From Burkholderiaceae bacterium (GTDB lineage: Bacteria > Pseudomonadota > Gammaproteobacteria > Burkholderiales > Burkholderiaceae_C): 57,707 bases of DNA. Every line of letters starts with the position of its first letter. Position 1 is the first letter of the stretch. The position numbers were made by a program, and so were the translations under genes. This document shows, in pieces, positions 1 to 8,623 of the stretch. Location of the stretch: contig SCQQ01000047.1 in assembly GCA_004299095.1 (NCBI GenBank), positions 1-57,707 of the forward strand. Direction: 5' to 3'. The notes under the pieces were generated by a model that was not told the DNA's origin, made no database searches, and was given only the letters and a program-made list of their open reading frames with translations.

Positions 1-52
1 TCAGCAGTTTCTTTACCAACTGCTCTTTGAATTCCGGGCTGAATGTACGCAT
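1..52 (-). CDS. Start of an IS transposase OrfA-like protein, cut by the left edge
   Basis: On the minus strand an ATG at 52-50 opens a frame reading MRTFSPEFKEQLVKKLL, which then leaves the window. The 'TFSPEFK' start followed by a basic helix resembles the N-terminus of IS3-family OrfA transposases, whose helix-turn-helix region begins this way. Only 17 residues are visible, so the family is an inference. The element would end between this start and dnaX, within about 53-140, and reads away from dnaX. I could not define a terminal inverted repeat because the other end lies outside the window. Confidence 0.45.
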   Translation of the reverse strand, partial: MRTFSPEFKEQLVKKLL

Positions 53-182
53 CGCGTTTGATCTCCGCCGCTCCCTGTTGAGGTTCAACTATGCGGACAT
101 CTATCGTGACACAGGGGGACCGCCGGCTGGGCGTACTGCGCGTTGCCGGCCGTCTTCGCCGGTCGCTTCGTAGAATGCGGAT

Positions 183-2174
183 ATGTCCTATCTGGTGCTC
201 GCCCGCAAGTATCGTCCGCGGAATTTCTCCGAGGTCGTCGGGCAAGAGCACGTGGTGCGCGCCTTGACTCATGCGCTGGAGCAGAAGCGCTTGCACCACG
301 CGTATCTGTTCACCGGCACGCGCGGCATCGGCAAAACGACCATTTCGCGCATCCTGGCGAAATCACTGAACTGTGTCGGCTCGGATGGTCAAGGTGACGT
401 GACGGCCACCCCCTGCGGCGCGTGCCCGGCCTGCACGGCGATCGATGCCGGCCGCTTCGTTGACTACACCGAGCTGGATGCAGCCAGTAACCGCGGCGTG
501 GACGAAGTCCAGGCGCTGCTGGAGCAAGCGGTTTACAAACCCGTCCAAGGGCGCTTCAAGGTCTTCATGATCGACGAAGTGCACATGCTGTCGAACACGG
601 CGTTCAACGCCATGCTGAAGACCCTGGAGGAGCCGCCCGAATACCTCAAGTTCGTGCTCGCCACCACCGATCCGCAGAAGGTGCCGGTCACGGTATTGAG
701 CCGCTGCTTGCAGTTCAACCTGCGCCCGATGGCGCCCGAGACCGTGATGGCGCAGCTCCAGCACATCCTGGAGTTGGAGCATTTGCCTGCTGAGCCGGCT
801 GCGCTCGGACTGCTGGCGCGCTCGGCGCATGGTTCGATGCGCGACGCGCTCAGCCTGACCGATCAGGCCATCGCCTACGGCGGTGGGGATTTGAAGGCAG
901 AGGCGGTGCGCCGCATGCTGGGCAGCATCGGCAGTGACGTGGTGTTCCAGTTGATCGACGCCCTGGCCGCGGCCGATGGCCGCCGGGTGGTGGACTTCGT
1001 GGATCAGTTGCGCGCCGACGGCCAGTCGGCGGCCGCGGTGCTGGAAGACATGGCGCGTTGCCTGCAACGCATGGCGGTGCGCCAAGCCGTGCCTGACACG
1101 CCGGTCGACGCCGCCGATCCCGATGCGGCGATCGTCGCGCGCCTGGCGGGCGCGTTGCCGGCTGACGAAACCCAGTTGCTGTACAGCCTTTGCATCCACG
1201 GCCGGTCGGAACTGGGTCTGGCGCCTGATGAGTACGTGGGCCTGACGATGACGCTGCTGCGCCTGCTGCCGTTCAAGGTGAAGCGCGCAACCGAACCATC
1301 GCTGCCGGCTGAAAAAAAAACGCCGGATGACGTCGATTCACGCCTGACCGCAGCGCCGGTTCTGGCGCCGCACGCGGAGTCGCGCTCATCGGACTCCGCA
1401 ACGCCACTTGCTGCCGGGCGCCCGCGAAGCGAGTCGACACCGGCACAGGCGCGCGGTACCGGATCGACTGCCAGTAGTGCCGCTGCGGGCGCTGGAGACG
1501 CCATCGGGAGGGGCAGGGATTCGGCGACGGTCGCCCCAAATGCGCGAGTTGCGCAGCCTACGGACGCACACGGTAGGGCCGCAGCACGGAATCGCCCTGA
1601 ACACGCTGACGAATCCAAGCCCGTTTCGGCGCTGCCGCAGGAAATGCCGGATGCGGCAGCAAATGCGAAGGAGGCTGTGTCGGCCGCACAGACGGTCTCG
1701 ACGCTCGCGGTCGTGGAAAGAGAGGCATCAGACAACCCTGCGCAGGAGTCGATCGCTGCAGAACGCTCGGACGAGCCGTCGCCCGCGGGTGACGATGCGG
1801 GCGCGTTTTGGTATGCGCTGGTTGCGCGGCTGGCCCGCAAGAACGCCATCACGGCGCTGTCGCGCGAGCTTGCGCTGCAGTCCCAGTTGGTTGAACGCGG
1901 CGAAGGTGCCTGGCGCTTGCGCGTGGAAAATGCCGCGCTGGGGCGCGATGCGGCGCGTGAACGGCTGGAGGCGGCGATCATGGAAGCGGGCCACGCGGTG
2001 CGGCTCGCAATCGAGGTCGGGTCCGTGACCGATACGCCGGCGCAGCGCCGCGAAGCGATCGCGGGCCGGCGTCTGGAAGCGGCGACCGCCGCTGTCATGG
2101 CCGACCCGTTCGTGCAGAAAATGATGCAGGAATTTGGCGCCAGGATCATCCCCGGTAGCATTCAGCCTTTGTAA
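183..2174 (+). CDS. dnaX: DNA polymerase III subunits gamma and tau
   Basis: Clamp-loader ATPase of the replicative polymerase; tau also links polymerase cores and helicase. The start [12 protein letters not shown] is typical. Walker A is GTRGIGKT (about residues 45-52), zinc-binding cysteines lie at about 64, 78, 81 and 84, and the Walker B DEVH is at about 131-134. Residues about 375-530 are a low-complexity Ala/Ser/Glu linker, followed by a C-terminal polymerase-binding domain, giving 663 aa, the usual full-length tau size. It heads dnaX-ybaB-recR. A nine-adenine run at codons 377-379 probably produces the shorter gamma form (separate entry). No strong ribosome-binding site is seen before the ATG. 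Confidence 0.97.
   Translation: MSYLVLARKYRPRNFSEVVGQEHVVRALTHALEQKRLHHAYLFTGTRGIGKTTISRILAKSLNCVGSDGQGDVTATPCGACPACTAIDAGRFVDYTELDAASNRGVDEVQALLEQAVYKPVQGRFKVFMIDEVHMLSNTAFNAMLKTLEEPPEYLKFVLATTDPQKVPVTVLSRCLQFNLRPMAPETVMAQLQHILELEHLPAEPAALGLLARSAHGSMRDALSLTDQAIAYGGGDLKAEAVRRMLGSIGSDVVFQLIDALAAADGRRVVDFVDQLRADGQSAAAVLEDMARCLQRMAVRQAVPDTPVDAADPDAAIVARLAGALPADETQLLYSLCIHGRSELGLAPDEYVGLTMTLLRLLPFKVKRATEPSLPAEKKTPDDVDSRLTAAPVLAPHAESRSSDSATPLAAGRPRSESTPAQARGTGSTASSAAAGAGDAIGRGRDSATVAPNARVAQPTDAHGRAAARNRPEHADESKPVSALPQEMPDAAANAKEAVSAAQTVSTLAVVEREASDNPAQESIAAERSDEPSPAGDDAGAFWYALVARLARKNAITALSRELALQSQLVERGEGAWRLRVENAALGRDAARERLEAAIMEAGHAVRLAIEVGSVTDTPAQRREAIAGRRLEAATAAVMADPFVQKMMQEFGARIIPGSIQPL
1311..1330 (+). 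promoter_or_regulatory. A9 slippage or frameshift site giving DnaX gamma
   Basis: Codons GAA-AAA-AAA-ACG contain nine consecutive A (1312-1320). In the -1 frame the next codons are AAC GCC GGA TGA, so the stop is at 1328-1330. In the +1 frame a TGA follows at 1345-1347. Either slip would end translation at about 382-387 residues, just after the ATPase and collar domains, which is the expected size of gamma. Known dnaX genes make gamma this way: E. coli by ribosomal frameshifting and Thermus by slippage on A9. Use of the site here is inferred. Confidence 0.72.
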
Positions 2175-2199
2175 ATTCAGGATTCGTCAAGGAAGAAAC

Positions 2200-2535
2200 A
2201 TGTTCAACAAGGGACAGTTGGCCGGCCTCATGAAACAGGCCCAGGCCATGCAGGACAAGCTCAAGAAGGCGCAGGACGAGCTGGCGCTGCTGGAAGTCGA
2301 AGGCGAATCGGGCGCCGGCCTCGTGAAGGTGGTGATGACCGCCAAACACGACGTGAAGCGCGTCACCATCGACCCGAGCCTGCTGCAGGACGACAAGGAC
2401 ATGCTGGAAGACCTGGTCGCCGCAGCCTTCAACGCGGCGGTGCGCAAGGCCGAGCAGGTTTCGAACGAAAAAATGAGTCAGGCCATGCCGGGCGGCATTC
2501 CCGGCCTGCCGCCCGGGATGAAGCTGCCGTTTTGA
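2200..2535 (+). CDS. ybaB: YbaB/EbfC nucleoid-associated protein
   Basis: Small dimeric DNA-binding protein of 111 aa, the family's usual length. It begins [15 protein letters not shown] with a long amphipathic N-terminal helix, followed by the conserved [14 protein letters not shown] strand region and ends in a Pro/Gly-rich tail ([14 protein letters not shown]). The ATG at 2200 is chosen over an upstream in-frame ATG at 2134, which overlaps dnaX, because GGAAGAA lies just before 2200 and homologues start there. It lies 25 bp after dnaX and 52 bp before recR in the conserved dnaX-ybaB-recR operon, and is thought to act with RecR-linked repair. Confidence 0.95.
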   Translation: MFNKGQLAGLMKQAQAMQDKLKKAQDELALLEVEGESGAGLVKVVMTAKHDVKRVTIDPSLLQDDKDMLEDLVAAAFNAAVRKAEQVSNEKMSQAMPGGIPGLPPGMKLPF

Positions 2536-2587
2536 CGCGTGGCCTTCCGGGCGCACCGGCGGGTGAGGTGATGCGCAGGCGGCGGTC

Positions 2588-3178
2588 ATGAGCGGCACCC
2601 ACAGCCTCGACGTCCTGATCCAGGAACTGCGCCGTTTGCCTGGCGTGGGCGTGCGTTCGGCGCAACGCATGGCGTTTCACCTGCTGCAGCACGACCGCGC
2701 CGGTGCGGTGAGCCTGGCGCAGGCGCTGCAGGATGCCGTGGCCGGGATGCACCACTGCGCGCTTTGCCACACCTTCACCGAACAGGATCTGTGCGCGATC
2801 TGCAGCGACCCGCTGCGCGATGCCAGCAGGCTGGCGGTGGTGGAAACACCCGCCGATCAGGCGGCGCTGGAGCGTACCGGTGCTTTCAAGGGGCGTTATT
2901 TTGTGCTGATGGGGCGCTTGAGCCCGCTGGACGGTGTGGGGCCACAGGATATTGGCGCCGACGAGTTGTTGCAGCGTGCGAGCGATGGCGTGGTGAAGGA
3001 AGTCATCCTGGCGACCAATTTCACGGCCGAAGGCGAGGCCACCGCGCATTTCATTGGACAGATGCTGGAAGGCCGCGGCTTGACGGTGACCCGCCTGGCG
3101 CGCGGCGTGCCGGCCGGCAGCGAACTCGAATACGTCGACCTGAGCACCATCGCCCACGCGCTCGTCGATCGGCGCTGA
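2588..3178 (+). CDS. recR: Recombination mediator RecR
   Basis: Helps load RecA at gaps with RecF and RecO. The 196-residue protein has the family layout: an N-terminal helix-hairpin-helix ([19 protein letters not shown]), a four-cysteine zinc finger (CALC at about residues 58-61 and CAIC at about 69-72), and a Toprim domain starting at [10 protein letters not shown] with the conserved [11 protein letters not shown] loop. Length matches the family. It is the last gene of the dnaX operon and converges on mltD, with a hairpin across the junction. Confidence 0.97.
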   Translation: MSGTHSLDVLIQELRRLPGVGVRSAQRMAFHLLQHDRAGAVSLAQALQDAVAGMHHCALCHTFTEQDLCAICSDPLRDASRLAVVETPADQAALERTGAFKGRYFVLMGRLSPLDGVGPQDIGADELLQRASDGVVKEVILATNFTAEGEATAHFIGQMLEGRGLTVTRLARGVPAGSELEYVDLSTIAHALVDRR

Positions 3179-3200
3179 AACGGACTTTGCTTTCGCTCCG

Positions 3201-3231
3201 GCGGCCGCAAGAAGCTAATTCTTGTGGCCGC
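3201..3231. terminator. Hairpin between convergent recR and mltD
   Basis: A 13-bp stem, GCGGCCGCAAGAA (3201-3213) with TTCTTGTGGCCGC (3219-3231), contains one G-U pair and a 5-nt loop GCTAA. The mltD stop codon (3215-3217 on the minus strand) is inside the loop. There is no T-tract, so it is a bidirectional hairpin rather than a textbook intrinsic terminator. Confidence 0.6.
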
Positions 3232-4909
3232 TCGAAGCAGCCACTCTGGTGACTGATTTCTCGGCTGACTTGACTGGCGCCTTCGACTTGGCTGTCGCTG
3301 TTGGTCTGGCGGCAACATGCGCGGTGCTTGACTTCGCCGTTGTCACACTTTTCCTTGCCGGTGCTCTGGGGTGATTCACACGGACGGTGTGGGCCTCATG
3401 ACTTTTTGTCGCAACCCTCGCCTTGGCCGGCTCCTTGCGCCCGCTTTTTTGCGGCGCGCGGTGCCTCTCCCGGCGCGGCTCTTTCGCCGCTTCCCGGATT
3501 GGCTCGCGGCTCGGCCCGGCGGCGCTGGCGACGCGGGTACCTGATGGCAGGTACAGGACCACGGCGTGTCCACGCTTCAAATGGGTGCCGGGGTGGCTTT
3601 TGTTCCAGCGCGCGACGGTGGCCGCGGGCAGGTCGTAGCGTTCCGCGATGCTGGCGATCGAGTCGCCTCGGTGGGCGCGGTAAATCGTGCGCCGGAGCGT
3701 GATCTCGGGCGCGTAGGCGACGTGCGCATTGTTGACGACTGAGCTGGCTGCCGTGGTGGGGTCGTCCTCGGTGCGCCGAACCAGCAGCGTGGAACCCTGT
3801 TTGACCAGCACGCGCTGCGGGATGTTGTTGATTTCCCGCAGTTCCCTATCGGACATGCCCACTTGCTGGGCCACTTCGCGCGCCGGCATGGTCTTGGGCG
3901 CCACCCACGTGGTCCAGGACGCCAGTCGGGCTGGGTTGGTTTGCGCGAGATTGCTTTTGAAGATCGCCACGTTGTCCCACGGCAGCAGGATTTGTGGCGT
4001 GCCGGCTGCAAAGATGGTCGGCTTGCGCTGCGATGGGTTCAGCGCCTTGAAGTCATCCAGCCCGACTTCGGCCAGCCGTGCCGCCATATCCACGTCGATG
4101 TCGTGCGTGATCGTGACCGTATCGAAGTAGGGGTGGTTGCCGATGTCCGGCAACATGGCGCCGAATGCTTGCGGCGTGGCGATGATGTTTTTGATGGCCT
4201 GCAGCTTCGGCACGTAGTTGCGCGTCTCCTCCGGCATTTTCAGGTCGGAATACGTGGTCCCGAGACCCGCGGCCTGGTTTGCGGCAATCGCCTTCTGCAC
4301 GTTGCCCGGCCCCCAGTTGTAGGCGGCCAGCGCCAATTGCCAATCGCCGAATTGGTCGTGCAGCTGTTGCAGATAGTCGAGCGCGGCGCGGGTCGAGGCC
4401 AGGATGTTGCGCCGGTCGTCACGCAGCGTGTTCTGGCGCAAATCAAACGAGGTGCCGGTGGACGGAATGAATTGCCACAGGCCGGCCGCCTTGGCGCTCG
4501 ACAGTGCCTGCGGGTTGAAAGCCGATTCGATGAAGGGCAGCAGCGCCAACTCGGTCGGCATGTCGCGGACTTCGAGCTCTTCGACGATGTGGAACAGGTA
4601 CAGGCGCGACCGATCGGTCATGCGGGCGATGTAGTCCGGCCGGCTCAGGTACCACTGTTCGTCCTGATGAACCAGCGGGTTGTCCAAATTGGGAATTGCG
4701 AACCCGCGTCGAATGCGTTCCCACAGATCCTTGGGGGCCGCCAGTTCGGCCACCTTGTCGGAACGCAGCTCCTTGGTCGGAACGCTACTGAGCGTGCCAC
4801 CGCTGTGGGCACCGCCCTCCTGGGATGAACCCGACGAACCGTTGTTGACGCTGGCACAGCCTGCGAGCCAGAGCGCGGAAACCAGGATGGCGATGTGCAG
4901 CAGTTTCAT
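3215..4909 (-). CDS. mltD: Membrane-bound lytic murein transglycosylase D
   Basis: Cleaves the glycan strands of peptidoglycan from the periplasmic side of the envelope. The 564-residue protein starts with a lipoprotein signal (lipobox LAGC, Cys at about residue 18). Its SLT domain carries the catalytic Glu in LLPFIESAFNP and the conserved AAGLWQFIPSTG. One LysM peptidoglycan-binding repeat is clear near residues 410-455 (YRAHRGDSIASIAERY). The last ~100 residues are a Lys/Ala/Thr-rich tail. The start overlaps the gloB stop by 4 nt (ATGA), so the two are probably translationally coupled. Confidence 0.95.
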   Translation of the reverse strand: MKLLHIAILVSALWLAGCASVNNGSSGSSQEGGAHSGGTLSSVPTKELRSDKVAELAAPKDLWERIRRGFAIPNLDNPLVHQDEQWYLSRPDYIARMTDRSRLYLFHIVEELEVRDMPTELALLPFIESAFNPQALSSAKAAGLWQFIPSTGTSFDLRQNTLRDDRRNILASTRAALDYLQQLHDQFGDWQLALAAYNWGPGNVQKAIAANQAAGLGTTYSDLKMPEETRNYVPKLQAIKNIIATPQAFGAMLPDIGNHPYFDTVTITHDIDVDMAARLAEVGLDDFKALNPSQRKPTIFAAGTPQILLPWDNVAIFKSNLAQTNPARLASWTTWVAPKTMPAREVAQQVGMSDRELREINNIPQRVLVKQGSTLLVRRTEDDPTTAASSVVNNAHVAYAPEITLRRTIYRAHRGDSIASIAERYDLPAATVARWNKSHPGTHLKRGHAVVLYLPSGTRVASAAGPSREPIREAAKEPRRERHRAPQKSGRKEPAKARVATKSHEAHTVRVNHPRAPARKSVTTAKSSTAHVAARPTATAKSKAPVKSAEKSVTRVAASSGHKN

Positions 4910-5676
4910 TGGAATCGGTTTTTCCAGGCGCGCAGCGCTCCAAAAATAGCGGTTTCGCCGCGCGCGGACGGGTCCTGTTGTTGTATGGCGTGGATCACAG
5001 CAGCCTCGCGACTGCGCAAGAACGGGTTGATGGCTCGCTCGGTCGCGATCGAGGAAGGCAGCGTCGGTTGGCCTTTGGCACGCAGCGCCGCACAGCGTTG
5101 CGTGTAGGCCCCAAGCTCACCATTGCCGCATTCCACCGCAGCCGCGAAGCGCAGATTATCCATCGTGTATTCGTGCGCGCAACAAACGCGCGTGTCTGCC
5201 GGGAGGGCGGCCAGTTTGTCCAGCGATGCCAGCATCTGAGCGGGCGTGCCCTCGAAGATCCGGCCGCAGCCGCCGGAGAACAGCGTGTCGCCACAGAAAA
5301 GCAGCGGCGCGCCGGACACTCCGCCAGCGAAGTAGGCGATGTGGCCGGCGGTGTGACCGGGAACGGCAATGACCTGCCAGCCGATGCCGAGCAGTTCGAA
5401 CCGCTCACCTTCGGTCAGCTTGCGGTAAGGCTCAGGAATCGATTCGCGCGCGGGGCCGAAGACGGTTGCGCCGGTTTTTTGCCGCAACGTCGCCACGCCG
5501 CCCGTGTGGTCGGCGTGGTGGTGCGTGACTAGAATGCCCACCAGCTTGAGGTGGAGTTCCGCCAGCGCCGCTTCGGCGGGTGTGCTGTCGCCGGGATCGA
5601 CCACGAGCGCGCTGCGCCCATCGTGCAAAAGCCAGATGTAGTTGTCGGCAAACGCCCGCAGAGGCACCAGTTCCAT
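4906..5676 (-). CDS. gloB: Hydroxyacylglutathione hydrolase (glyoxalase II)
   Basis: Hydrolyses S-lactoylglutathione to lactate and glutathione, the second step of methylglyoxal detoxification. The metallo-beta-lactamase motif THHHADHTGG binds the dinuclear metal site, with further ligands in GDTLFSGGCGRIFEG and CAHEYTMDNLRF. The ATG at 5676 (MELVPLRAFADNYIW) is preferred; the codon just before it is an in-frame GTG at 5679. At 256 aa it has normal length. It is followed by mltD with a 4-nt overlap and lies back to back with yafS. Confidence 0.95.
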   Translation of the reverse strand: MELVPLRAFADNYIWLLHDGRSALVVDPGDSTPAEAALAELHLKLVGILVTHHHADHTGGVATLRQKTGATVFGPARESIPEPYRKLTEGERFELLGIGWQVIAVPGHTAGHIAYFAGGVSGAPLLFCGDTLFSGGCGRIFEGTPAQMLASLDKLAALPADTRVCCAHEYTMDNLRFAAAVECGNGELGAYTQRCAALRAKGQPTLPSSIATERAINPFLRSREAAVIHAIQQQDPSARGETAIFGALRAWKNRFQ

Positions 5677-5709
5677 CACACGAGTTCTTCAGTCACGACC
5701 TTCTGCCCA

Positions 5710-6528
5710 ATGTCGGAGTTGTTAGATTGGTTTCAGACCCCGCCAGGACAAACCGCTCGGGCTTGGGAGCAGCAGTGCTTTGACGCGGCTCTGGCGGACG
5801 TATTTGGTTATCACGCGCTGCAAATCGGTTTGCCGAATTTTGACGTCTTGGCCGCCAACCGCATGCCCCAGCGCTGGCTGGCTGCCATTCCTGCGCCTGC
5901 CGCGTCCCCAAACGCGCGGATGGTAGCACGCGAGTCAAGCACCGCCCGCCCGGTCGCACTCATGACGGCCAGCGAGGCGTTGCCCTTCGACGAGGAGAGT
6001 CTCGACCTGGTGGCGCTACCCCATGCCCTGGAATTAAGTACCGATCCACGTGCCACCTTGCGCGAAGTGCACCGCGTGCTGGTGCATGAAGGGCGGGTGG
6101 CCATCACCGGTTTCAATCCACTCAGCCTGTGGGCCTGGCGCCAGCAGCGTGCGCGCTGGTATCGGTACCTTGGTGGCGGCCGGTTGTATTTGCCCGAGAC
6201 GGGTGAGTTCATTGGCATGATGCGCTTGCGCGACTGGCTGTTGCTGCTCGGGTTCGAAATCGAGCGGACCTCGTTTGGTTGCTACCAGCCCGCGGTGCGC
6301 GGCGCGCGCAGTCTGGCGCGTTTTGGCTGGATGGAGCGGGTCGGCCGGCGCTCGTGGCCGATGTTCGGCGCGACCTACTTCGTTTTGGCCGTCAAGCGCG
6401 CGCCGGGTGCACGCCTGATCGGCCGCACCTGGAAAAAAGTCCCTGGGATCGTGGCTGCGCCGGCTTCCGTCACGCGCCGCCACGCGCATCTGTCCCGCAA
6501 TCTGGAGCATGAGAGTGAAGCACGTTGA
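5710..6528 (+). CDS. yafS: YafS-like SAM methyltransferase-fold protein
   Basis: Protein of 272 aa between gloB and rnhA, the position of E. coli yafS, whose substrate is unknown. The C-terminal half of a class I methyltransferase is recognisable: [12 protein letters not shown], then [13 protein letters not shown] and [10 protein letters not shown]. The glycine-rich SAM motif I is not visible, and the first ~100 residues are divergent. The start [14 protein letters not shown] is chosen because an upstream in-frame ATG at 5551 lies inside gloB. Its end overlaps rnhA by 20 nt. Whether it is catalytic cannot be told from sequence. Confidence 0.8.
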   Translation: MSELLDWFQTPPGQTARAWEQQCFDAALADVFGYHALQIGLPNFDVLAANRMPQRWLAAIPAPAASPNARMVARESSTARPVALMTASEALPFDEESLDLVALPHALELSTDPRATLREVHRVLVHEGRVAITGFNPLSLWAWRQQRARWYRYLGGGRLYLPETGEFIGMMRLRDWLLLLGFEIERTSFGCYQPAVRGARSLARFGWMERVGRRSWPMFGATYFVLAVKRAPGARLIGRTWKKVPGIVAAPASVTRRHAHLSRNLEHESEAR

Positions 6529-6961
6529 GATGTATACCGATGGCGCTTGCAAGGGCAACCCGGGCCCCGGCGGCTGGGGGGTGTGGCTGCGATCGGCCGG
6601 CGCGGACAAGGAGCTGTGCGGCGGCGAGCCGCTCACCACCAACAATCGCATGGAGCTCACAGCGGTGATCGAAGGGCTGTCGGCGCTCAAGGAGCCGTGC
6701 GAAGTCGCGCTGTTCATCGACAGCCAATACGTGCGCCAAGGCATCACCAGTTGGATCGGGGGCTGGAAGGCCAAAGGCTGGCGGACTTCGGCAGGCCAGC
6801 CCGTGAAGAACGTCGATCTCTGGCAGCAATTGGACAAGCTGGCGCACCAGGCCGGCCATCGGATCACTTGGCATTGGGTGCGCGGCCACTCGGGCGATCC
6901 CGGTAACGAGCGGGCCGACGCGCTCGCCAATCGCGGCGTGCCGGGTCGCGTCGATGCGTGA
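6509..6961 (+). CDS. rnhA: Ribonuclease HI
   Basis: Degrades the RNA strand of RNA-DNA hybrids during replication. All four catalytic acidic residues are present: Asp in [12 protein letters not shown], Glu in [12 protein letters not shown], Asp in LFIDSQYV and Asp in NERADALAN. Length is 150 aa, close to the E. coli enzyme. It overlaps the end of yafS by 20 nt and so is probably co-transcribed with it. In many proteobacteria dnaQ follows or faces rnhA; here the next 231 bp hold no gene. Confidence 0.96.
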   Translation: MRVKHVEMYTDGACKGNPGPGGWGVWLRSAGADKELCGGEPLTTNNRMELTAVIEGLSALKEPCEVALFIDSQYVRQGITSWIGGWKAKGWRTSAGQPVKNVDLWQQLDKLAHQAGHRITWHWVRGHSGDPGNERADALANRGVPGRVDA

Positions 6962-7003
6962 GCCGCAGCGTTCGCTCGGTTTCCGCGGTGGCCCCCCGGC
7001 TGT

Positions 7004-7055
7004 GCCGGCATTCCGCGTTCCGGCCGCTCGGCAGAACGAAAGGGCGAATGCCGGC
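7004..7055. repeat. Inverted repeat between rnhA and the haemoglobin gene
   Basis: Perfect 10-bp arms, GCCGGCATTC (7004-7013) and GAATGCCGGC (7046-7055), enclose 32 nt that contain a further GTTC...GAAC pair. It lies 42 bp after the rnhA stop. It could end the yafS-rnhA transcript or structure the leader of the next gene. There is no T-tract. Confidence 0.5.
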
Positions 7056-7192
7056 GCGATGGTCCCGCGTCGCAGTCGCTTTTGCCGATGACGGCGACAG
7101 GCGCTTGCGTTGGCGCGTTTTGCCCATGGTTTCACCATTGGCTACGCGCAGAGGTCCGCTGGAATCCGCAAATTACGTTATGTTCGGTGCCC

Positions 7193-7633
7193 ATGACAGC
7201 GGTTGTCGAACCCGTTGAAACGCTGGATCGCGCGGCGCTCGCGCGCCTGGTGCGTCGCTTTTATACGGACGTGCGCGCCGACGTGTTGCTCGGCCCTATT
7301 TTCGAGCCGCATCTGCGCGCGCACTGGGAAGCCCATCTGGCTCGCATGACGGATTTCTGGTGTGCTGCGATGAAGGTGCAGCGCGGCTTCCGCGGCAACG
7401 TGTATGGCAAGCACATGGCGCTGGCCGGGATCACGCCGGCTCACTTGGGGCGCTGGTTGTGGCTGTGGCGGCGTGACAGCAGCGCTTGCATGGATGCGCC
7501 GGCCGCCGCTCGCCTGCAGTACGTGGCGATCGGCGTGGCGCGGGTCATGCATCTCGGCTGGTTCGGCTCATTGCCCTCGCGCGCCGAAGTGCTGGCGCTG
7601 ATGGCGTCTTCTGGCATTTCGTTCGATGTGTGA
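7193..7633 (+). CDS. Group III truncated haemoglobin
   Basis: Small heme protein of about 146 aa. The aromatic pair in RRFYTDVRADVLLGPIFE (helix B region), the MTDFWCAAMK stretch, the KHMALAGITPAHLGRWLWLW segment and the VARVMHLGWF end follow the group III trHb pattern; a heme-binding His is expected in the KHMAL/PAHL stretch. Family members bind O2 and NO; the role here is unknown. The start at 7193 (MTAVVEPVETLD) is preferred over an upstream ATG at 7082 because the extra residues are not family-like. It stands alone, converging on mobA. Confidence 0.85.
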   Translation: MTAVVEPVETLDRAALARLVRRFYTDVRADVLLGPIFEPHLRAHWEAHLARMTDFWCAAMKVQRGFRGNVYGKHMALAGITPAHLGRWLWLWRRDSSACMDAPAAARLQYVAIGVARVMHLGWFGSLPSRAEVLALMASSGISFDV

Positions 7634-7905
7634 GCGAAGCGACTCCGCGCCGTACCCCGTCGACGTACCCATGGACGGGGCGTGACACTGTCGCGTGCGT
7701 CCGCTGCTGAGCAGAGTGACGCACGTCAGATCATCGGGTCTGGGTGCGCCAGGGCACGTTCAAGAAATCGCCGTGAGGGCAGTGTGCGGTGCAGGCAGTG
7801 ATTGTCCCGGTGGCACGTATCGCCGGAGGGCTCCCGAGCCCTGGCTTTCTTGGGAGGAGCCCCGGGGAACGCGGTCGTTCCAGGGGCGACGAGTGCGAAC
7901 CTGCA

Positions 7906-8583
7906 TCAGCGGCGTGGTACAGGTGCTGCTTCCGTGCTCCGGTGCGCACTTTCCAGCTCGTCGAGTTCAGCGCGTGTGTTGACGTTCGTGAACGCGCGCC
8001 ACGCATCGCCCGGCTCCGGTTCGAATGCGACCGTGACGGCGGCGTGTTGCGCGATCCACGCGCCCGCCTTGCGCTCGCCCCGGGCCAGGAACTGCGTGAG
8101 GCTGGTCCGTAGCTGCCGGCGCATCAGGCAGAAAGTCGGCTGCGGGCGTTTGGCCGTCCCCTGATCCGTTGCAGGTCCGGCCGTCGTGGCCACCGCGATG
8201 TCCACACCGCTTCGCTCGATGGCGGTGGCCAAGCGCTCGCACAACGCCGCCGGAAAGCGCGGCACGTCGCACGGGACCGTGAGCAGCAGTGGTGTCTCAC
8301 AATGTGCCAATCCGGACAGGAAGCCCGCCAATGGCCCAGGGTAGTCGGGCGAGGCGTCAGGCCACACCGGGAGCCCCAACGCACGATAGGCCGACAAATG
8401 CCGGTTGGCGCTGATCAGGATGGCTGCCGGAGGGCGTGTTTGTTGCCGCAGTTGCCGCAGTACGTGCTCGATCAGCGTCACGCCACCCAGTGTTTGCAAC
8501 CCTTTGTCGCAGCCGCCCATGCGCGTGGCGCGGCCCCCGGCGAGGATGATTGCGGTGACGGCGGGCAAGGCGGACAGTGTCAT
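7906..8583 (-). CDS. mobA: Molybdenum cofactor guanylyltransferase
   Basis: Transfers GMP from GTP to molybdopterin cofactor to make the guanine-dinucleotide form used by DMSO-reductase-family enzymes. The nucleotide-binding signature AIILAGGRATRMGGCDKGL opens the protein, followed by the PVWPDASPDYPGPLAGF and LTVPCDVPRFP motifs. At 225 aa the length is normal. It begins 40 bp after moaA on the same strand and is likely co-transcribed. The C-terminal ~15 residues are poorly conserved. About 270 bp separate its stop from the haemoglobin gene, with only a short GGGCTC-CC-GAGCCC palindrome at 7828-7841. Confidence 0.93.
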   Translation of the reverse strand: MTLSALPAVTAIILAGGRATRMGGCDKGLQTLGGVTLIEHVLRQLRQQTRPPAAILISANRHLSAYRALGLPVWPDASPDYPGPLAGFLSGLAHCETPLLLTVPCDVPRFPAALCERLATAIERSGVDIAVATTAGPATDQGTAKRPQPTFCLMRRQLRTSLTQFLARGERKAGAWIAQHAAVTVAFEPEPGDAWRAFTNVNTRAELDELESAHRSTEAAPVPRR

Positions 8584-8623
8584 TGCCGGAGCACGGCCGT
8601 CGCAGCGGTCGCAGATCGCGGCA

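Noticed and set aside
53-182. Possible 4.5S RNA gene (ffs) upstream of dnaX, a common location.
   Set aside because: The conserved GGTCAGGTCCGGAAGGAAGCA-type core is absent and the gap is too short.
4053-4343. Several open frames opposite or out of phase with mltD, sdhA, hppA and other GC-rich genes.
   Set aside because: They are Arg/His/Ala-rich shadows of well-supported genes, caused by high GC at third positions.
7634-7905. Short frames between the haemoglobin gene and mobA.
   Set aside because: They give Arg/Gly/Ser-rich sequence with no domain, signal peptide or ribosome-binding site.
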